Shown here piece after piece: positions 1-7,078 of a DNA stretch of 17,452 nucleotides (its first letter is position 1; the number at the start of each line of letters is the position of its first letter). Under the pieces are notes generated by a model. It ran no database searches. It worked only from the letters and a program-made list of their open reading frames with translations, and was not told the origin of the DNA. The position numbers and the translations under genes were made by a program. Source of the DNA: an uncultured Burkholderiales bacterium (GTDB taxonomy: Bacteria > Pseudomonadota > Gammaproteobacteria > Burkholderiales > Thiobacillaceae); contig CALAMX010000125.1 in NCBI GenBank assembly GCA_937925755.1, positions 1 to 17,452 on the forward strand, written 5' to 3'.

Positions 1-327
1 GGTGAGCGCTGTGTGGAGGACACGGCCTACATGCGCCGTTATCACATGGAGCTGCTCAAGCATCACCGCGACGACACCGTGCGCCGGGGCATTCGCACCA
101 CCAAACATAGCCTCAAGGGCTGTGTCGAATGCCATGCCTCGAGCAAGACTGGCAGCGTGGCCTCCAGCAAGGAGGATTTCTGCATGGCCTGTCACAGCTA
201 TGCCAGCGTCAAGCTCGATTGTTGGGACTGCCACGCCAGCAGACCTATGAAGAAGACGACACCGGCTTCTTCCACGCCGCGCGTCTCACCCTTGACGCTC
301 GGACTACCCGGAGGGCACCAACCATGA
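1..327 (+). CDS. dsrJ: DsrJ, triheme cytochrome c of the DsrMKJOP complex (C-terminal part; 5' end outside window)
   Basis: The frame is open from base 1 and gives 108 residues before a TGA. Three CXXCH haem-binding motifs are visible: CVECH (121-135), CMACH (181-195) and CWDCH (220-234). The first visible residues, GERCVEDTAYMRR, carry a Cys at bases 10-12. In the DsrJ family a Cys in this conserved stretch is the unusual His/Cys distal ligand of one haem. The protein is periplasmic and membrane-anchored through an N-terminal segment that lies outside the window. It takes part in electron transfer during oxidation of stored sulfur. The stop overlaps the dsrO start (ATGA at 324-327), so the genes are translationally coupled. 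The roughly 30 residues after the last haem are Pro/Thr-rich and not recognisable. Confidence 0.93.
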   Translation, partial: GERCVEDTAYMRRYHMELLKHHRDDTVRRGIRTTKHSLKGCVECHASSKTGSVASSKEDFCMACHSYASVKLDCWDCHASRPMKKTTPASSTPRVSPLTLGLPGGHQP

Positions 328-1073
328 GTGATCTGCAGCAGAGACCTCAGCAAGAGGAGCGCCGTGCCTTCCTCAAGGTGGGCGCCGTTGCCGCCGGTAG
401 TGCGCTTGCGCCCGGCGTCCTGCTCTTTGGCGCCGCTCAAGCGCGCGCGCCGGAGGAACCCGCCTCCGACAAGGTGCGCTGGGGCATGATCATCGACGTC
501 AACAAATGCGCCGATGGTTGCAATGACTGTGTGACCGCCTGCAACGCGGAGAACGGTCTGACCGGTGCGACGGGGCGCCAGGATTCACAATGGATCCGCA
601 AGCTCAATATTCGTCACCTCGAGACCGGGGTGCAGACCTCGCTACCCATGCTCTGTCAACACTGCGAGCACCCGCCCTGTGTGGACGTCTGCCCCACCGG
701 TGCCTCCATGAAACGCGCCGATGGCATCGTCCTGGTGGACCGGCACACCTGCATTGGCTGCCGCTATTGCATGATGGCTTGTCCCTACAAGGCCCGCTCT
801 TTCGTGCACGAGCCGCTCACCGACCAAAACCCGGAGGTGCCGCGCGGCAAGGGGTGCGTGGAGTCTTGTACTTTCTGCGTGCAGAAGCTAGACCGTGGCG
901 AAAACACCACCGCCTGCGTCGAGGCCTGCAATGCCGCCGGCCACAAGGCCATGGTCTTCGGGGATCTCAACGATCCCAACAGCGAGATCGCGCAAGTCCT
1001 CAAGACCCAAAAGACGACAGAGGTTCGGGCCGATCTTCGCCTCAATACCGCTGTGCGTTACCAGGGGATCTGA
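324..1073 (+). CDS. dsrO: DsrO, periplasmic four-cluster ferredoxin-like subunit of DsrMKJOP
   Basis: This is a 249-aa protein with a twin-arginine signal (ERRAFLK at residues 12-18, followed by a hydrophobic stretch), so it is exported folded with its cofactors. Four sets of cysteines match the four [4Fe-4S] clusters of the NrfC/DsrO family: C62/66/69/73, C111/114/119/123, C143/146/149/153 and C182/185/198/202, with an extra C178. The start at 324 was chosen because it has a good Shine-Dalgarno (GGAGGG about 9 bases upstream), overlaps the dsrJ stop, and puts the Tat motif near the N terminus. The longer reading from base 129 is the wrong frame of dsrJ. DsrO is expected to pass electrons between DsrJ and the membrane subunit DsrP. 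Confidence 0.95.
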   Translation: MSDLQQRPQQEERRAFLKVGAVAAGSALAPGVLLFGAAQARAPEEPASDKVRWGMIIDVNKCADGCNDCVTACNAENGLTGATGRQDSQWIRKLNIRHLETGVQTSLPMLCQHCEHPPCVDVCPTGASMKRADGIVLVDRHTCIGCRYCMMACPYKARSFVHEPLTDQNPEVPRGKGCVESCTFCVQKLDRGENTTACVEACNAAGHKAMVFGDLNDPNSEIAQVLKTQKTTEVRADLRLNTAVRYQGI

Positions 1074-1076
1074 TCC

Positions 1077-2288
1077 ATGTCGAGCCAATCGTATTGTTTC
1101 GAAGCACAGGCGTGTAAACCCGCCCTCTTCTGGACGCTCCTGGGGGCAGGAGGGCTCGTCTTGCTGGGTACCCTCTACGCCTTTTTCACCCTCGAGCATC
1201 ATGGGCACGTGCTCACTGGTATGGACAACCAGATCGTCTGGGGATTACCGCACGTCTTCGCCGTGTTCCTGATCGTCGCCGCCTCTGGGGTACTCAACGT
1301 CGCCTCCATCGGCTCGGTCTTCGGTAAGAAGATGTACAAGGCCCGCGCACCGCTCTCGGGGCTGCTCGCCATCGCTATGCTGGCCGGCGGTCTCGCCGTG
1401 CTGGTACTCGATCTGGGAAGGCCAGAGCGGTTGATCGTGGCGATGACCCACTACAACTTCAAGTCCATCTTCGCCCTCAACATGATTTTCTACACGGGCT
1501 TCTTCGCCATCGTCGCGCTCTATCTGCTGACCCTGATGGACCGCAGGCTCACTCCCTGGTCCAAACCCTTGGGCATGCTCGCCTTCCTTTGGCGGCTGGC
1601 GCTGACGACCGCCACCGGCTCGATCTTCGGCTTTCTGGTCGCCCGCGCCGGCTATAACTCGGCCCTCTACGCGCCGATGTTCATCATCTATTCCTTCGCC
1701 TACGGTCTGGCGGTCTTCATCATCGTGCAGACGGTGATGTACAAATGGAACGAGGTTGAAATCGATGAGCGTATTCTGGCCCGCCTCAAAAACCTACTGG
1801 CCGTCTTCGTCGCCGCTGCGCTCTATTTCACAGCGGTATTGCATCTGACCAACCTCTATTACGCCAAGCAGTGGGAATTCGAGCGCTTCATCCTGCTCGA
1901 AGGCGGCATTTACCCCCTGCTCTTCTGGGGCGGCCAAGTCTTGCTAGGCGGTGTCTTACCACTGATCCTGATCTTCAGCCCGGCCAGTCGCCATCCGGCG
2001 AGCGTCTTCTTGGCGGCACTGCTGGTCGTCATTGGCGGACACTTCCAAATGTATGTGACCATCATCGGCGGACAGGCCTTCCCGCTCGATCTATTCCCGG
2101 GCTACGCCGAGTCGAGCAGTTTCTATGACGGTGTGGTGCATCCCTACACACCCACGATCTGGGAGCTGCTGCTCGGTCTGGGCGGTATTGCCATCACCTT
2201 TCTGATCACCACCGTCGCCGTACGTGTCCTGAATTTCATGCCGAAGGACGACCTCAAGGAGCTGGAAGTCGAACTCAAGCCACACTGA
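1077..2288 (+). CDS. dsrP: DsrP, NrfD/PsrC-type integral membrane subunit
   Basis: This is a 403-aa polytopic membrane protein with about ten hydrophobic helices, a short soluble N terminus and a charged C-terminal tail (KDDLKELEVELKPH). Such a protein directly after an exported ferredoxin-like subunit is the standard arrangement for the NrfD family. In the Dsr complex DsrP is thought to exchange electrons with the quinone pool in the cytoplasmic membrane. It starts 3 bases after the dsrO stop, so it is co-translated. Conserved-looking charged positions between helices, such as LDLGRPERL, fit the family. An intrinsic terminator follows the gene. Confidence 0.94.
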   Translation: MSSQSYCFEAQACKPALFWTLLGAGGLVLLGTLYAFFTLEHHGHVLTGMDNQIVWGLPHVFAVFLIVAASGVLNVASIGSVFGKKMYKARAPLSGLLAIAMLAGGLAVLVLDLGRPERLIVAMTHYNFKSIFALNMIFYTGFFAIVALYLLTLMDRRLTPWSKPLGMLAFLWRLALTTATGSIFGFLVARAGYNSALYAPMFIIYSFAYGLAVFIIVQTVMYKWNEVEIDERILARLKNLLAVFVAAALYFTAVLHLTNLYYAKQWEFERFILLEGGIYPLLFWGGQVLLGGVLPLILIFSPASRHPASVFLAALLVVIGGHFQMYVTIIGGQAFPLDLFPGYAESSSFYDGVVHPYTPTIWELLLGLGGIAITFLITTVAVRVLNFMPKDDLKELEVELKPH

Positions 2289-2313
2289 TTTGGCCAGGAG
2301 CTTATACACGACC

Positions 2314-2346
2314 CACAAAAGCCGACTATTTTTGTCGGCTTTTGTG
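2314..2346. terminator. Intrinsic (bidirectional) terminator between dsrP and dsrN
   Basis: There is a perfect 13-bp inverted repeat, CACAAAAGCCGAC / GTCGGCTTTTGTG, with a 7-base T-rich loop. Its core GCCGAC/GTCGGC stem is flanked by AAAA on the left and TTTT on the right, the classical form of a terminator that works in both directions. It lies within the dsr cluster, between the electron-transfer genes and the cofactor genes. It may end or attenuate the upstream transcript. Termination efficiency cannot be judged from sequence. Confidence 0.75.
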
Positions 2347-2353
2347 CTATGAT
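2345..2353 (+). promoter_or_regulatory. Candidate extended -10 promoter for dsrN-dsrR
   Basis: TGCTATGAT fits the extended -10 form TGnTATnAT. There is no good -35 box at the usual distance; that position lies inside the terminator stem. Extended -10 promoters can work without a -35. Bases 2344-2348 and 2355-2359 (GTGCT/AGCAC) form a second small inverted repeat around this element and share bases with the terminator stem. Transcription would begin near 2360, about 38 bases before the dsrN start. This is inferred from sequence only. Confidence 0.35.
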
Positions 2354-2397
2354 AAGCACCTGAATAAGAGTTCACCGACACCCGAGCGACTCTCATC

Positions 2398-3792
2398 ATG
2401 GTCTGCCTGTATCTGTCCGCCGCGCACAAATCGTCGGGCAAGACCACCTTGGCCTTGGGGCTGGGGCGTGCCCTGCGGGAGCGCGGTTTGCGCGTGCAAA
2501 CCTTCAAGAAGGGGCCGGATTACATCGACCCTATCTGGCATGGGCAGGCCACGGGGCGGCCCTGCTACAACCTGGATTTCCACATGATGCAGACGGCGGA
2601 GATCCTTGCACTGTACGCGCGACATGCCGCCGTGGCTGACGTCACTTTGATCGAGGGCAACAAGGGCCTGTATGACGGCATGGACCTAGAAGGCGGCGAC
2701 AGCAATGCGGCCATGGCCAAGTTGCTGGGCGCGCCGGTCGTGCTCGTACTCGACACCCAGGGCATGACCCGCGGCATCGCCCCCCTCATTCAGGGGTATC
2801 AAGCTTTCGACCCCGAGGTCAGGATCGTCGGGGTGATCCTCAACAAGGTCGGCGGCCCCCGCCATGAGGGCAAACTACGGGCCGTGATCGAGCGCTATAC
2901 CGATGTGAAGGTCTTGGGCGCGGTACCACGTGCCGCCGAGATCGGGATCACCGAGCGACACTTAGGCCTCATACCTGGCAACGAAACGCCTGAAGCGCAG
3001 GCGCGCATCGCGGCCATTGCGCGTTATGTCGCCGAGGGCGTGGACCTCGACGCCCTGCTGACCACTGCGGCCCCGATCCAGCCGACCAGCATCGCTCTTG
3101 ACAGGGACCTGCCAGACGCCCATGGGCTGCGCGTCGGTATCGCCCAGGACCAGGCCTTTGGCTTCTATTATCAGGAGGACCTCGACACCCTACGCTCAAG
3201 CGGTGCCGAGCTGGTCCCGATCGATACCCTGCACGATGAGCGCCTACCACCGGTTGACGGACTGATCCTGGGCGGCGGCTTTCCTGAGATGTTCATCGAG
3301 GCGCTGGCGGCCAACCACGCCCTGCGCGCGGATATTCGTCGCGCGGTCGAGATGGGCCTGCCCGTGTACGCGGAATGCGGTGGGCTGATGTATCTCACGC
3401 GCGCCATCCACTGGGGCGAGCGACGCGGGGAGATGGTCGGTGTCATCCCGGCCGATTGCACCCTGCATTCCAGACCAGTCGGCCGTGGCTATGCCTGGCT
3501 CGAGATCGTCGACGGCGAGGCATCTCTAGCCTCGCAGGAGGCAACGGCCATCGCAGCGCACGAGTTCCACCACTCCCGGCTCAGCGGCCTATCGGCAGGG
3601 CCGCACCGTTTCGCCTACCGAGTCGCACGCGGCGTGGGAATCGACGGGGAGCACGACGGCTATGTGTACAAGAACCTGCTCGCGGCCTATTGTCACCGCC
3701 GCGGTACAGGCAAACACGGCTGGATCGCGCCTTTTCTGGACAAAGTGCGCCGCGTGGCATGGCGCTCTGCTTGGCTCCGGCAGGCAGCCTGA
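2398..3792 (+). CDS. dsrN: DsrN, siroheme amidase related to cobyrinic acid a,c-diamide synthase (CobB/CbiA)
   Basis: This 464-aa cytoplasmic protein has two parts. The N-terminal part is a CbiA-type ATP-binding domain with P-loop SSGKTT (residues 12-17) and the family signature FKKGPDYIDP. The C-terminal part is a class I glutamine amidotransferase domain with nucleophile Cys327 in YAECGGLMYL and a later catalytic-type His in AHEFHHSRL. In sulfur oxidisers DsrN is understood to amidate siroheme to siroamide for DsrAB. The position after dsrP and before dsrR matches Allochromatium vinosum. No strong Shine-Dalgarno precedes the ATG at 2398; this start puts the P-loop domain at its usual distance from the N terminus. 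Confusion with cobalamin-pathway CobB is possible by sequence alone, but the dsr context decides it. Confidence 0.93.
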   Translation: MVCLYLSAAHKSSGKTTLALGLGRALRERGLRVQTFKKGPDYIDPIWHGQATGRPCYNLDFHMMQTAEILALYARHAAVADVTLIEGNKGLYDGMDLEGGDSNAAMAKLLGAPVVLVLDTQGMTRGIAPLIQGYQAFDPEVRIVGVILNKVGGPRHEGKLRAVIERYTDVKVLGAVPRAAEIGITERHLGLIPGNETPEAQARIAAIARYVAEGVDLDALLTTAAPIQPTSIALDRDLPDAHGLRVGIAQDQAFGFYYQEDLDTLRSSGAELVPIDTLHDERLPPVDGLILGGGFPEMFIEALAANHALRADIRRAVEMGLPVYAECGGLMYLTRAIHWGERRGEMVGVIPADCTLHSRPVGRGYAWLEIVDGEASLASQEATAIAAHEFHHSRLSGLSAGPHRFAYRVARGVGIDGEHDGYVYKNLLAAYCHRRGTGKHGWIAPFLDKVRRVAWRSAWLRQAA

Positions 3793-3870
3793 GTGCGATG
3801 AGGGTTAGAGCGCGAACATGAGGCTGCGAACGGCAGAAACACCCCCTCACTCTTGTTGAAAGGAAGATCT

Positions 3871-4236
3871 ATGATCAGCTTGACCAAAGCAGCCGCTGAA
3901 CAGATCCGGCTTGCCGCCGCCAACAGCGACGCTCAGGGCATGGCCTTGCGCCTCGCGGCCAAGATCAACGCGGCGGGCATGCTGGAATTCGGCATGGGAT
4001 TCGACCAGGAGCGCGAAAACGACGCCGTGCATGAGTCCTGGGGGATCACCTTGCTGATCTCCAAACACAGTGCCCCCTATCTAGAGGACGTCACTCTGGA
4101 CTTCACCGAGATCGCTCCCGGGCAGATGAGTTTCGTTTTCCTCAAACCCGGCAGTGAAGCGCCCTCGGGTGGCGGCTGCGGCTCGGGGGGCTGTGGCAGT
4201 GGGGGTGGCGGCTGCGGCCCTGGCGGGTGCAACTGA
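3871..4236 (+). CDS. dsrR: DsrR, IscA/HesB-like protein with an added Cys/Gly-rich tail
   Basis: This is a 121-aa A-type (IscA/HesB fold) protein. The start at 3871 has a strong Shine-Dalgarno (AAGGAAG at 3860-3866); a TTG codon 18 bases further upstream is in frame but lies before that site. Residues 1 to about 98 match the A-type core, with blocks such as LRLAAKINAAGMLEFGMGFD and LDFTEIAPGQMSFVF. The internal Cys typical of IscA is absent, which agrees with the known DsrR of A. vinosum, described as an IscA-like protein that lacks Fe-S binding and affects dsr expression. After SEAPS the chain runs into a tail of Gly, Ser and four Cys (CGSGGC, CGPGGC). That tail is not something I know from DsrR and could restore metal or cluster binding. 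Confidence 0.88.
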   Translation: MISLTKAAAEQIRLAAANSDAQGMALRLAAKINAAGMLEFGMGFDQERENDAVHESWGITLLISKHSAPYLEDVTLDFTEIAPGQMSFVFLKPGSEAPSGGGCGSGGCGSGGGGCGPGGCN

Positions 4237-4443
4237 TCTGGCCGCAAGTCTCGGGGCACACCCTGCTATCGCCTTGGATGAGAAACCCCTGCTCGCGATG
4301 CTCACCGCACCCAGAGGGTAGTCGGTACGCTGGGGGTGGCTAAAAGAGGAAGCTCTGCAAAAGTCGGCAAGCGGCAGGCAGCCGCAAGGCGCCCTGAGCG
4401 CAGCGACCGAGGCACGACATATAGTTTAGGGGAGGGGCGAAAG

Positions 4444-4510
4444 CGAAGATTCGGCGGAGGCTGACATGCGCGCAGCGCATGTCAAGCCGCGAAGCGGCGG
4501 CCGGAGCCAA
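4444..4510. repeat. 67-bp tandem repeat, copy 1 (two or three hairpins)
   Basis: This copy is 62/67 identical to the copy at 4513-4579 (period 69). It contains a perfect inverted repeat TGACATGCGC / GCGCATGTCA (4462-4484, 3-base loop), then GCCGC-GAA-GCGGC (4486-4498), and a weak CGAA-GA-TTCG at its start. See the findings for the compensatory change between copies. Confidence 0.9.
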
Positions 4511-4512
4511 AA

Positions 4513-4579
4513 CGAAGTTTCGGCGTAGGCTAACATGCGCGCGGCGCATGTTAAGCCGCGAAGCGGCGGCCGGAGCCAA
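4513..4579. repeat. 67-bp tandem repeat, copy 2 (co-varying hairpin)
   Basis: This is the second copy of the unit at 4444-4510. Its main hairpin reads TAACATGCGC / GCGCATGTTA (4531-4553). Both arms differ from copy 1 at matching positions (G to A and C to T), so pairing is kept. The following GCCGC-GAA-GCGGC hairpin is unchanged. Only five positions differ in the whole unit, two of them this compensatory pair and one in the loop. Confidence 0.9.
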
Positions 4580-4691
4580 CACCGCGCAACGGAGCCGAGC
4601 GACCGCGCAGCCAATTATGCGGAGCTTCCCTGACGCAGACCGACAGGCGTGCCGATACACCGACTACCCGTTGCACTGCGTCACCGACTGG

Positions 4692-4717
4692 AACCCGTAA
4701 CCCAAACCCGTAACCCA
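4692..4717. repeat. 13-bp perfect tandem duplication upstream of cysG
   Basis: AACCCGTAACCCA occurs twice without a gap (4692-4704 and 4705-4717), and a partial AACCC/ATACCC pattern continues. It ends 14 bases before the cysG start and sits where a ribosome-binding site would be expected; no Shine-Dalgarno is visible there. It may be slippage or an operator-like site. Confidence 0.8.
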
Positions 4718-4731
4718 TACCCTGCATCCCA

Positions 4732-6177
4732 ATGGATTACCTACCGATCTTTCTCGATCTGCGCGGCAAGAACGCCCTCGTGGTGGGCGGTGGAGACACC
4801 GCCGCGCGCAAGGCAGCTCTGCTTCTCGCGGCCGGGGCCTGGGTGACCGTGGTCAGCCCCGAGCCCCTAGCCGCTGCCTTCAGCGAGCTAAAAGTGACCG
4901 ACCGCTTGATCCACCGCCAAGACGCATTCCGCGCCGAGCACCTCGACGGCATGGAGCTCGTGTTTGCTGCAAGCGAGGACGAGGAATTGGACCGTTTGGT
5001 CCATGACGCAGCGCGTGCGCGCCACCTACCGGTCAATGTAGTGGACCGACCGCAGCTCTGTTCCTTCATCATGCCCTCCATCATCGACCGTTCTCCGGTG
5101 GTGGTGGCCGTCTCCAGCGGTGGCGAGGCGCCAGTGCTCTCGCGCCTTTTGCGCGCCCGGCTGGAGACCCTGATCCCGGCCGCCTATGGGCGTCTGGCCG
5201 CGCTGGTGGGCCGCTTCAAAGAACAGGTGCGCAAACGTTTTTCCAACACCGAGGCGCGCCGCAAGTTTTGGGAAAAGGCCCTGCTCTCGCCGATCGCCGA
5301 GATGGTGTTTGCCGGGCGCGAGCAGGAGGCCGAGGTGGCCTTGCGCCGCATGCTGGAGGACTCGGCCGAGGCCCCGGAGCGCGGCGAGGTCTATCTGGTC
5401 GGCGCCGGGCCGGGCAACCCGGACCTGCTCACCTTCCGAGCGCTACGGCTGATGCAGCAGGCCGATGTGGTGGTTTATGACCGGCTGGTCTCGCCCGCCA
5501 TCCTGGACATGTGCCGACGCGATGCCGAGCGCATTTATGTCGGCAAGGAGCGCGACAACCACGCCCTGCCGCAGGAGGAGATCAACCACCTGCTGGTGCG
5601 GCTCGCCAAGGCGGGCAAGCGGGTGGTGCGGCTGAAAGGCGGCGACCCCTTCATCTTCGGCCGTGGCGGCGAGGAGATCGAGACCTTGCGCGAGAACGGC
5701 GTGCCCTTCCAGGTCGTCCCCGCCGTAACGGCCGCGGCCGGTGTGGCCTCCTATGCCGGCATCCCGCTCACCCACCGCGACTACGCCCAGGCCCTGATTT
5801 TCGTCACCGGTCACCTCAAAGACAACAGCATGGACCTCGATTGGGACATGCTCTGTCGCCCACACCAGACCATCGTGATCTACATGGGTCTCAAGGGTCT
5901 GGTGACGCTATGCCGGGAGATGATCGCCCACGGCCTGGCGCCGACGACCCCCGCCGCCGTGGTGCAGCAGGGTACCACGCTGAACCAGAAGGTGGTCATC
6001 GGCACCTTGGAGACTTTGCCCGCGCTCGTAGCACAGGCCAATTTGAAGCCACCCACCCTGATCATCGTCGGCGAAGTGGTCAGGCTACACGACAAGCTGA
6101 ACTGGTTCCATCCGGAACCAGCCGCCGACGACCATTGGCACACGCCGCTGGACCGACCGGCGCACCTGGAGATGTAA
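4732..6177 (+). CDS. cysG: CysG, trifunctional siroheme synthase
   Basis: This 481-aa cytoplasmic enzyme makes siroheme from uroporphyrinogen III by methylation, dehydrogenation and iron insertion. The N-terminal half is the precorrin-2 dehydrogenase/ferrochelatase module, with nucleotide-binding loop VVGGGDTAARK (residues 17-27), an Asp in NVVDRPQLC (D105) at the place of the catalytic Asp, and the SSGGEAP segment (128-134) holding the regulatory Ser of the Salmonella enzyme. The C-terminal half is the SAM-dependent uroporphyrinogen methyltransferase, with VGAGPGNPDLLT (223-234) and GGDPFIFGRGGEE (303-315). Length is close to the usual 457-480. Siroheme is the DsrAB cofactor, and dsrN upstream modifies it. 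It may also serve assimilatory sulfite reductase. The ATG at 4732 has no clear Shine-Dalgarno. Confidence 0.95.
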   Translation: MDYLPIFLDLRGKNALVVGGGDTAARKAALLLAAGAWVTVVSPEPLAAAFSELKVTDRLIHRQDAFRAEHLDGMELVFAASEDEELDRLVHDAARARHLPVNVVDRPQLCSFIMPSIIDRSPVVVAVSSGGEAPVLSRLLRARLETLIPAAYGRLAALVGRFKEQVRKRFSNTEARRKFWEKALLSPIAEMVFAGREQEAEVALRRMLEDSAEAPERGEVYLVGAGPGNPDLLTFRALRLMQQADVVVYDRLVSPAILDMCRRDAERIYVGKERDNHALPQEEINHLLVRLAKAGKRVVRLKGGDPFIFGRGGEEIETLRENGVPFQVVPAVTAAAGVASYAGIPLTHRDYAQALIFVTGHLKDNSMDLDWDMLCRPHQTIVIYMGLKGLVTLCREMIAHGLAPTTPAAVVQQGTTLNQKVVIGTLETLPALVAQANLKPPTLIIVGEVVRLHDKLNWFHPEPAADDHWHTPLDRPAHLEM

Positions 6178-6199
6178 GGCCCTGCAGGGTCGTCGATGC

Positions 6200-6712
6200 T
6201 CAACCCGGCAGGCCAAGCTGGGCGAGGATCGCCTGCACGAAGACGGGCAGATCGCCCGGATTGCGCGAGGTGACGAGCTTGCCGTCCACTACCACCGGAC
6301 TGTCCTCGTACAGTGCGCCGGCATCCTTGAGCGCCTGGGCGATAGCCGGATAGCCGGTGGCGCGCCTCCCCTCCAGTAGCCGCGCGCTCACCAGGACCAG
6401 GGGGCCATGACAGATGGCGGCGACCGGCTTGTCCGCCTTGAAGAAGGCGCGTGCGATCTTGAGCGCGTGCTCGTCGCGGCGCAGAGTCTCCGGGGCTTTA
6501 CCGCCGGGGATCAGCAGTAGGTCGTAGTCGTCGGGGTTGACCTCACGCAGGGTAAGGTCGGCGATGAGCGAAGTGCCGTGTTTGCCATGGAACTGGTGGC
6601 CCTTCTCCGGAGTGGCGACCTTGACCCGTACGCCAGCCTTCTCCAGGGCCTCCTTGGGCACGGTGAGCTCGCTGTCCTCGAACTGTTCGGCGGTGATGAT
6701 CAGGGCTTGCAT
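6200..6712 (-). CDS. PfpI/DJ-1 family protein (YhbO-like)
   Basis: This is a 170-aa single-domain protein. The nucleophile elbow AAICHGP contains Cys101 followed by His102, and an acidic residue in the early FEDSEL block is at the position of the conserved Glu of the DJ-1 superfamily. Members have been described as proteases, chaperones or deglycases acting on glyoxal damage; the true activity here cannot be told from sequence. The start has a strong Shine-Dalgarno (GGAGG, about 9 bases upstream). Its first codons overlap the end of the decayed acyl-CoA synthetase gene, so it was probably the last gene of that operon. It converges on cysG with a 22-base gap. It is intact, unlike everything directly upstream of it. 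Confidence 0.9.
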   Translation of the reverse strand: MQALIITAEQFEDSELTVPKEALEKAGVRVKVATPEKGHQFHGKHGTSLIADLTLREVNPDDYDLLLIPGGKAPETLRRDEHALKIARAFFKADKPVAAICHGPLVLVSARLLEGRRATGYPAIAQALKDAGALYEDSPVVVDGKLVTSRNPGDLPVFVQAILAQLGLPG

Positions 6713-7078
6713 GTTCTTCCCTCCTCGTTGAGTTGCGCGAGTCGCTCGGCCGCGATCTCACGCATGCGGAACTTTTGCAGCTTGCCGATGACGGTCATGG
6801 GGAACGCATCGACGAACCAAATGTAGCGTGGCACCTTGTAGTGGGCGATGCGGCTGCGGCACCAGTCGCGCATCTCTTCTTCGGTCGCGCTCTGACCTGC
6901 CTAGAGCTGGATCCAGGCCATTAGCTCCTCTCCATAATAGTCGTCCGGCACACCGAAGACCGGCCCCCCAGGCGACCTCAGGGTGTTCGAACAGGTGATG
7001 CTCGATCTCCGTAGGTTAGATATTCTCGCCGCCACGAATGCTCATATCCTTGAGCCGGCCGGTGATACGCACATAATG
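6700..7078 (-). pseudogene. Remnant of AMP-forming acyl-CoA synthetase (C-terminal domain only)
   Basis: Translation of the minus strand gives YVRITGRLKDMSIRGGENI, the hinge/A8 block of the AMP-binding enzyme superfamily. It is followed by EIEHHLFEHPEVA, then VFGVPDDYYGEEL, RDWCRSRIAHYKVPRYI and FPMTVIGKLQKFRMREIA, including the A10 Lys region. At least three lesions are present: TAA in place of a Tyr codon (7018-7016), a one-base insertion in the G-run near 6961-6970, and an in-frame TAG (6903-6901). The N-terminal three-quarters is missing; the sequence before about 7078 belongs to another gene. The last codons overlap the pfpI start. Confidence 0.88.

Larger units (their letters stand above)
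4348..4629. mobile_element. Possible MITE-like or fold-back element with short terminal inverted repeats
   Basis: GGAAGCTCTGC at 4348-4358 pairs with GCGGAGCTTCC at 4619-4629, with one mismatch over 11 bp. The pair encloses 282 bases that contain the tandem hairpin repeats and no gene. No target-site duplication was seen at the borders. An 11-bp match in a few hundred bases may be chance, so this is a suggestion only. Confidence 0.25.
4237..4731. other. Non-coding stretch between dsrR and cysG
   Basis: These 495 bases hold no credible gene. Short open frames on both strands are by-products of the two GC-rich 67-bp repeats at 4444-4579. The stretch also holds a hairpin GCGGC-AGGCA-GCCGC near 4370-4384, a possible 11-bp terminal inverted repeat pair (4348-4358 and 4619-4629), and a 13-bp tandem duplication just before cysG. 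dsrS, which follows dsrR in A. vinosum, is not here. No convincing promoter for cysG was found. Confidence 0.7.

Noticed and set aside
4444..4579. CRISPR array
   Set aside because: There are only two units, nearly contiguous and highly similar throughout, without distinct spacers or cas genes.
4340..4700. Overlapping open frames on both strands with an internal peptide repeat (APAAASRL on the minus strand)
   Set aside because: The peptide repeat is only the translation of the 67-bp DNA repeats. There is no ribosome-binding site and the composition is Ala/Arg-rich in the manner of GC-rich non-coding DNA.
6180..6189. CCCTGCAGGG palindrome between cysG and pfpI as a terminator
   Set aside because: It is a 10-base palindrome with no loop and no T-run, too short to act as a hairpin terminator.
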